64,000 nucleotides of DNA from Adiantum capillus-veneris. Lineage: Eukaryota; Streptophyta; Polypodiopsida; Polypodiales; Pteridaceae. This document shows, one piece after another, positions 58,523-64,000 of this stretch. The stretch's first letter is position 1, and each line of letters opens with the position of its first letter. The notes below the pieces were generated by a model. The model was not told where the DNA came from, made no database searches, and saw only the letters and a program-made list of their open reading frames with translations. The DNA lies in NCBI GenBank assembly GCA_014529385.2, contig CM043962.1, forward strand, positions 121,295,970-121,359,969. Direction: 5' to 3'. A program made the position numbers and the translations under genes.

Positions 58523-59567
58523 CTACTCTTCCTCTTCGTCTGTGATGAACTTTCCCGTACCCGGATTGATCGCTGCTACAAAGAAGAACGCGATCCATGC
58601 AAGAACAAGGGGCTCAATTTCAGTGAGGGGCACGCCTGTCTCAATGTTCAACTGAGCAAGTGTTCCCTTCCCTGTGATGATCTCACCAATGATGGAGAAA
58701 GCAATACCCAATTGGGCCATTCTGCCCACAAACAACTCATTTGACTTTGTGAATCCAAAGGTTGGCCCTGTTCATCACATAAATTCCCATGTCAATGAGT
58801 TCCCACTTACACTAATTCATACCCATTTATACACACAAATGAGCAGCTTTGTACAAAAATAGATCATATTACCTCCCTCTTTCAGACCGAGAGCTGACTT
58901 CACACCCTTGCCGGGAGCAATCACAGCCCTGTCAAGCCCAGTGGGCTCGGCAGGATCATCCACAAACTTTCCTCGGTCACCAAGAGCTCCAATAGCACCC
59001 AGCAATGTAAACAAAATGAAGAAGAGGAGAAGGGGCTCTGTCTCAGTTAGTGGCAACCCTGTCTCGAAGTCGAATTGAGCAAGAGTTCCCTTTCCTGTGA
59101 TGGCCTCACCTAGAATAGAGGCCTGAAAACAAGAGAGTTGAAAGACTAACCTTGAGATTCTGCATTACTCCACTCATGCGCACACAGGCACAGAGGCACA
59201 CAAGGAGATCGATCACACATGCCCACATCACACCCACTTACCACTCACAAGATCAGTTAACATTGGCGTGTACACACACACATGCCCACATTACACCCAC
59301 CCACCACTCACAAGATCAGTTAACATTGGCGCACGCACGCACACACACACAGAAGACATCCAAGTTGGTAGACATGATGAGACATGAATGCACACTCGAA
59401 ACACCAAGCAAAGGCCCCATCACAAACAACTCATGCAAAGAGCAACCCTTAGCAACAGTAAAGACATACTCACATGCACACAAAAAGATCAGCAACAAGA
59501 AGGTTCTCTTTCTTTGCTAGCACCAAATAAAAGAAAAAAACCCAACATGCCCATGCCCATGCCCATG

Positions 59568-59635
<68 letters not shown>

Positions 59636-60074
59636 CTCTCAGCTTCAGAGAACTTACCGCAAACCCAAGCATGGCGACTCGGCCAACAAAGAGCTCGTTT
59701 TGCTTGGTGAAGCCAATTCCACCGGAGGTCCCGAAAATGCCATCCTCAACCTTTCCCTTCGTCTTTGGGGCAGGCTTGGACCCAGTTGTCTGTAAGTTTT
59801 AACAAAAAAATACTACGTCAATGCACAGACACAAGCTTTTGCCTTTTAAGCTCCGTGTGTAAATTACATAAAATAGTGGGCTCACCTTCTTGGGAGTCTT
59901 GGTGCCAAAGAGGGCAACTGTCTTCAAGGGAGAGGACTGGAAAACCCTGGAGGAATGCAGGGGAGCGAAGGAGAGGCCGCCGGCCTGCGACGCTGCAATA
60001 CGGGAGCCTGCCTGGAAATTGGCGAAGGAGGAAGCGAGCGCTGAGGAGCGGGAGAGAAGGGCAGATTGAGCCAT
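58523..60074 (-). CDS. PSBS: PsbS, photosystem II 22 kDa protein (four exons)
   Basis: Exons on the minus strand: 60074-59886, 59789-59658, 59122-58873 and 58767-58523. All introns are GT-AG (phases 0, 0, 1), giving 816 bp, 271 residues and a TAG stop. The ATG at 60072-60074 sits in GCCGCCATGG. Residues 1 to about 60 are a Ser/Ala-rich chloroplast transit peptide. The mature part holds two homologous halves with four membrane helices (FTKQNELFVGRVAMLGFA and FTKSNELFVGRMAQLGIAFS; GEAITGKG and GEIITGKG). It ends FITDEEEE. The lumenal glutamates E127 and E233 (ETGLP, ETGVP) match the two proton-sensing glutamates of the family. The protein acts in thylakoids to trigger energy-dependent quenching when the lumen acidifies. 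Length is normal for the family. Confidence 0.97.
59571..59632. repeat. (CT)n microsatellite in PSBS intron 2
   Basis: About 31 CT units, beside a CCATGC-type tandem repeat (59547-59568). It lies in intron 2 (59657-59123), reading GA on the transcribed strand, about 25 bases from the donor site. Confidence 0.95.
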
Positions 60075-60233
60075 GGCGGCCACAGGCAGGGAGACGCTGA
60101 GGGAGGCAATGCACGGGTTTGGGTGTGTGCGCGCGCGTATGTGTGTAAAGCCAACTTAGCTCTGCACACTCACAAGTACACTAGAGAGTGCGCTTTTGAT
60201 GAGAGTGTGCGTCGAGTGAGAGATCGTTGGGCA

Positions 60234-60241
60234 CTAAATAT
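60234..60241 (-). promoter_or_regulatory. Possible TATA element of PSBS
   Basis: The minus strand reads GATATTTAG about 160 bases upstream of the ATG. It is a weak TATA match. The region between it and the start codon is CA/CT-rich and has no better candidate. Confidence 0.35.
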
Positions 60242-60284
60242 CAGATTTTTGTGAGAGCTTTTGTAGAGTGAAAGCTGGGGGGTT

Positions 60285-60297
60285 GATAACTGATAAG
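60285..60297. promoter_or_regulatory. Paired GATA (I-box-like) motifs upstream of PSBS
   Basis: GATAACTGATAAG contains two GATAA-type cores within 13 bases, about 215 bases upstream of the ATG. Such motifs are common in light-regulated plant promoters. Function here is inferred from motif and position only. Confidence 0.4.
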
Positions 60298-60424
60298 AGT
60301 GGAAATGTAAGGTGGTGAGTTCACACCAGGGAAGGCAGCAACGTGGCAAGAGCGCGTGCCCTCATCAAGAATGGTGGACTCTCCTTCTTCCGTCCCAAAT
60401 CCTTCGCCCTGCCCTTGCCGTTGC

Positions 60425-60430
60425 CACGTG
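60425..60430. promoter_or_regulatory. G-box upstream of PSBS
   Basis: CACGTG in the context GCCACGTGTCA, about 350 bases upstream of the ATG, is a perfect G-box. bZIP and bHLH (PIF-type) factors bind such sites in light-regulated promoters. A related ACGTGGC core lies near 60344. Confidence 0.5.
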
Positions 60431-60741
60431 TCACTTCTGTAGGCCCCACCATTCGATCCTTCCAGAGACTAAGGCTTTCACTTTTCTCTTTTTTCCCTCG
60501 TGGCCTTCATTTCACCACACGGTCCAAACTGTGGACTCCACACGGGGCCCCCAAAAAGACCTCTCTTTTCCCCTCCCCCCTTCAAATCACCCATTCATTT
60601 TCTCTTCTTTTTGACCTACATATGGCGTTATCTTTCATTAAACCCCCCCCGCCCCCCCAAGCGGAGCTGCCACAATAGGTTTTTATGGACCAATTGCATT
60701 TGCATCCCGCTGTCGCTCCTCCTCACTCCTCCAACCTCCCT

Positions 60742-61165
60742 TGCTTGTTGTGAAAGAGGGCACACCGATGAAAATCTAGGCCGAACATTAACAATTGAGA
60801 GAGGAAGGTGTTGCCCATCAGTTTCACGCGCAACACCTCGATGAAAAGCTTGGCCGAGCATTAACAATTGTGAGAGGAAGGTGTTGCCCATCAGTTTGAC
60901 AGGTTCCAAAATAAATGGTTGTAGTTTGAACCAATCTCACGTTCATTCAAACTGCACTTTCGGTAGAAAAGCAGAAAGGTTTGTCTTCCTCCCCTCAAAG
61001 TTCAAGAAAGGCAAAGGCAAAATCTCGTCTAGCATAATGTTGCACGCTTATACCCACAAAGTAGAGAATTGAATGTCCGCAGTCTATGGTCTTCAGAACA
61101 AGCGAGAGAAATTTTATAAAGGCAAGTGGGGAGAGGGGGTGTCATCGAGTTTCCTGTGTTTACCA
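60742..61165. repeat. Dispersed repeat, copy 1
   Basis: About 420 bp matching 61747-62163 in the same orientation, beginning CTTGCTTGTTGTGAAAGAGG. Each copy holds an internal tandem pair of a ~60-bp unit (ATTAACAATTG..., GGAAGGTGTTGCCCAT). It may be a partial LTR of the gypsy relic at 62340; no gene is seen in it. Confidence 0.75.
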
Positions 61166-61746
61166 AAAGCTTTTTTTTTCACATCAACAATTGCTCATCA
61201 GGGCCAAAAAATTAAAGAAACGGGACTCTCACTAATCTTTGTGTTAAGCAATGATTGAGTGAGATGTGCACACACGGGGTTCTTTTCCTCCGTTTTAGGA
61301 AAACAAGAAGATGTTTAGCTACTTAGAGATCTTGCATCACTGCAACAAGCATCGTGCCATCATTCTTGCTCTCTATAAGCAATGCCCTAGTATGTGACCC
61401 GCACGTTGCCGCAGCTAAGAAGAAGGTATACCTCACTCATGGCAATCTTCCTCTCCTTCATTCCACAACGACATGTAAATGCATGTGATTCTTCTTTGAG
61501 TTTTGGGAGCTCTTTGATACATGCATCTTGCATCAACTATTGCTCTAGCTACTTACTATATGGCAAGGTCTTACAACTCATACACTGTAGCTACTCTTCA
61601 CATTCTAATCGAACCGAGTGCAATTTTTTCTTTTTGATTAGCATTCTATATACTTTTTCTAGGGCAAGATCTAACAACTCATGAGTTGTAGCTACTCTCC
61701 TCCTACCCTCCACATGCTACTCGATCGACCAAGATACAATGATCCT
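61166..61746. other. Spacer with no recognised gene
   Basis: No coding signal. Near-repeats of a CAACTCAT...GTAGCTACTCT segment occur at about 61570-61600 and 61673-61740. The latter also matches 63042-63118. Confidence 0.5.
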
Positions 61747-62163
61747 TGCTTGTTGTGAAAGAGGGCACCCCGATGAAAAGCTAGGCCGAACATTAACAAT
61801 TGTGAGAGGAAGGTGTTGCCCATGAGTTTCATGTGCAACACCCCGATGAAAAGCTAGGCCGAGCATTAGCAATTGTGAGAGGAAGGTGTTGCCCATCAAT
61901 TTGACGGGCTCCAAAAAGATTCGTTGTAGTTTGAACCAATCTCAACTTGGTTCAAACTGCACTTTCGGTAGAAAAGCAGAAAGGTTTTCCTTCCTCCCCT
62001 CAATATTCAAGAAAGGCAAAGGCAAAATCCCGTCTAGCATAATGTTGCACGCTTATACCCACAAAGTAGAGAATTGAATCTCCACAGTCCATGGTGTTCG
62101 GAACAAGCGAAACAATTTTCTTAAAGGCGAGGGGGTGTCATCGAGTTTCCTATGTTTGCTTGA
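61747..62163. repeat. Dispersed repeat, copy 2
   Basis: Second copy of the 60742-61165 repeat with scattered substitutions. It leads into 62164-62284, which lies where the 3' LTR of the adjacent minus-strand gypsy relic is expected (a GGGGGGGTAA polypurine tract near 62285-62295). This copy may therefore be part of that LTR. Confidence 0.7.
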
Positions 62164-62339
62164 AAGGGCGGTGGTAATGTGTGTGCTAGTCTCCACCCAA
62201 CCGTGCTATCTTATAGCCTCCCTCTAGCTTACACACTATCCGGCCATGTCAGTGGCCTTGCCCGTAGGACCCCATGTCCTTACATTACCCCCCCTTGGAG
62301 AATCGTTTTTGTCCTCGAAAACGAATGTAGGAAAACATT

Positions 62340-63047
62340 TCTTAAGTGGGGAGACATTCTCCCATGCATAGCCTTATAGGCCACTTGACCTATACATTTG
62401 AGAATGGTAAACGGTCCACAATAGCGTGGTGAAAGTTTAGCAACTTTTCCCGTCTTCAGACTTTCAGAATGCTCCGGAACCTTGAGGAAAACGTTGTCTC
62501 CTTCTTCGAAAGTAGCAAGACGACGATGCTCATCTGCGTACTTCTTATATCGATCTTGAGCTTGCTTAACATTCTATCTAGCAATTCGAAGCATGTCAAA
62601 ATGGTCATGGAGAAAATCCGTCGCTTGTTGTATCTTCTTCTTAGCCAACCCCACCGTAACGGGTGGTCTAGGTTGAAATCCATATAAAAGCATAAATGGA
62701 CTAAACCCTGTAGTCACATGCTTTGAACTATTATAAGCAGATTCCAATATAGGTAAGTAGTCTTCCCAATTGGTTTGCTTCTTGCTAACATACGCTCTAG
62801 CATATCCTCTGTCTAGCAATTCGAAGCATGTCAAAATGGTCATGGAGAAAATCCGTCGCTTGTTGTATCTTCTTCTTAGCCAACCCCACCGTAACGGGTG
62901 GTCTAGGTTGAAATCCATATAAAAGCATAAATGGACTAAACCTTGTAGTCACTTGCTTTGAACTATTATAAGCAGATTCCAATATAGGTAAGTAGTCTTC
63001 CCAATTGGTTTGCTTCTTGCTAACATACGCTCATAGCATATCCTCTA
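62340..63047 (-). pseudogene. Ty3/gypsy integrase C-terminal relic with internal 235-bp duplication
   Basis: The minus-strand frames read YVSKKQTNWEDYLPILESAY, TTGFSPFMLLYGFQPRPPV and AKKKIQQATDFLHDHFDML. Then come YADEHRRLATFEEGDNVFLK, GKVAKLSPRYCGPFTILKC and a short end, which is the C-terminal half of a gypsy integrase including the GPF/Y-type module. 62577-62811 is duplicated in tandem as 62812-63047 (period 235, not a multiple of three). The catalytic core is missing upstream. Confidence 0.82.
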
Positions 63048-63320
63048 ACAACCATGAGATGTAACTACTCTCCTCCTACCCTCCACATGCTACTCGATCG
63101 GCCAAGATATAGTGATCCTTTGTGGTTTCCATGCTAGGTATCTGGCTTTTCAAGCCAAGCCCCAACACACTCTTTCCAATCAAGGCATTTCCATTTGCAC
63201 CTCCGGTCTCCCTCTCTTCCAAGAATCATTTTGATCTTGAAGGTCTCTTAGGATTTCTCATACAATGTTATACATTCTCCTTTTTCTTCTTCTCTCCTTT
63301 GTCAACGCAACACCCACTTG

Positions 63321-63429
<109 letters not shown>

Positions 63430-63484
63430 GTGTGATAGATTCCATACTTGAGTATGTAGACTTAGCGATCTTATCGGAGTGTTC

Positions 63485-63812
<328 letters not shown>

Positions 63813-63965
63813 ACCGTGCTTTGTCCGTGTTCGTCGTCCAGTGTCCAACCACCCACATTTATCTCCTTATTCTTTCTACATACAAAGAATAAGGAGCTCT
63901 CACTCATTCTCACAATGTGCTCATACAGTGAGATTTGGGAGATCCACTGCACATCCCTGTGTCGT

Positions 63966-64000
<35 letters not shown>
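63813..64000 (+). repeat. Second diverged F-family LTR-like sequence, cut by window edge
   Basis: Repeats the 63520-63700 sequence. An 11-bp perfect inverted repeat with an 8-base loop lies at 63864-63894, followed by a new CT tract from 63967 to the window end. The two copies abut, as in tandem LTR or template-switch structures. Confidence 0.68.

Noticed and set aside
60312-60844. Several 100-codon plus-strand frames upstream of PSBS
   Set aside because: They overlap the promoter region in several frames with low-complexity Pro/Ser/Phe content and no motif; likely chance frames in C-rich DNA.
61684-63118. ~75-bp direct repeats (61670-61745, 63042-63118) as a target duplication of the enclosed gypsy relic
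   Set aside because: They are far too long for an LTR-element target duplication, and a third partial copy lies at about 61565. More likely local tandem duplication.

Overview
This window is nuclear DNA of a land plant and is almost entirely transposable-element sequence. I see one intact host gene, PSBS, on the minus strand at 58523-60074. It encodes the photosystem II protein that senses lumen acidity for photoprotective quenching and is restricted to green plants. Initiator-tRNA primer sites (TGGTATCAGAG), chromodomain gypsy elements, a Tat-type gypsy element with two RNase H domains, and long CT/GA microsatellites also fit a plant with a large, repeat-rich genome. I suspect a fern or another non-model lineage but cannot prove it.

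Layout. 1-~7150: Tat-type Ty3/gypsy element A (minus), cut by the window edge inside its integrase. ~8100-17172: decayed gypsy element B (minus), split in its integrase by element C (10473-15019, plus), a gag-only LTR element with 1.2-kb LTRs. 17278-18180: a broken coding sequence I do not recognise. 18258-20216: truncated Ty1/copia element. 20222-29006: chromovirus D (plus) with a perfect CACCT target duplication. 29012-33301: AT-rich spacer with microsatellites and a possible CACTA-transposon relic. 33302-42422: chromovirus E (minus), a sister of D. 42647-45246: short-LTR copia derivative F with a perfect GTGAG target duplication.

42997-58048 is a tandem segmental duplication. Unit 1 (42997-47843) runs from inside F through its right flank. 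Unit 2 (47844-58048) repeats the same material and ends just downstream of PSBS. In unit 2 the copia protease was later split by element H (49613-54161, perfect TTTCT target duplication), an LTR element with no visible coding capacity. The flank copies carry four long-armed fold-back elements. Three of them hold a tRNA-like sequence with recognisable A and B boxes in the loop, and two can be compared with a shorter sister site.

58523-60074: PSBS (four exons), with G-box and GATA motifs upstream. 60700-64000: duplicated repeats, a gypsy integrase relic, and further copies of the F-family LTR.

Nothing here is an operon. The genes of each retroelement served that element's own replication, and nearly all are broken, mostly by single transitions, small frameshifts and deletions. 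PSBS is the only gene with a clear cellular role.
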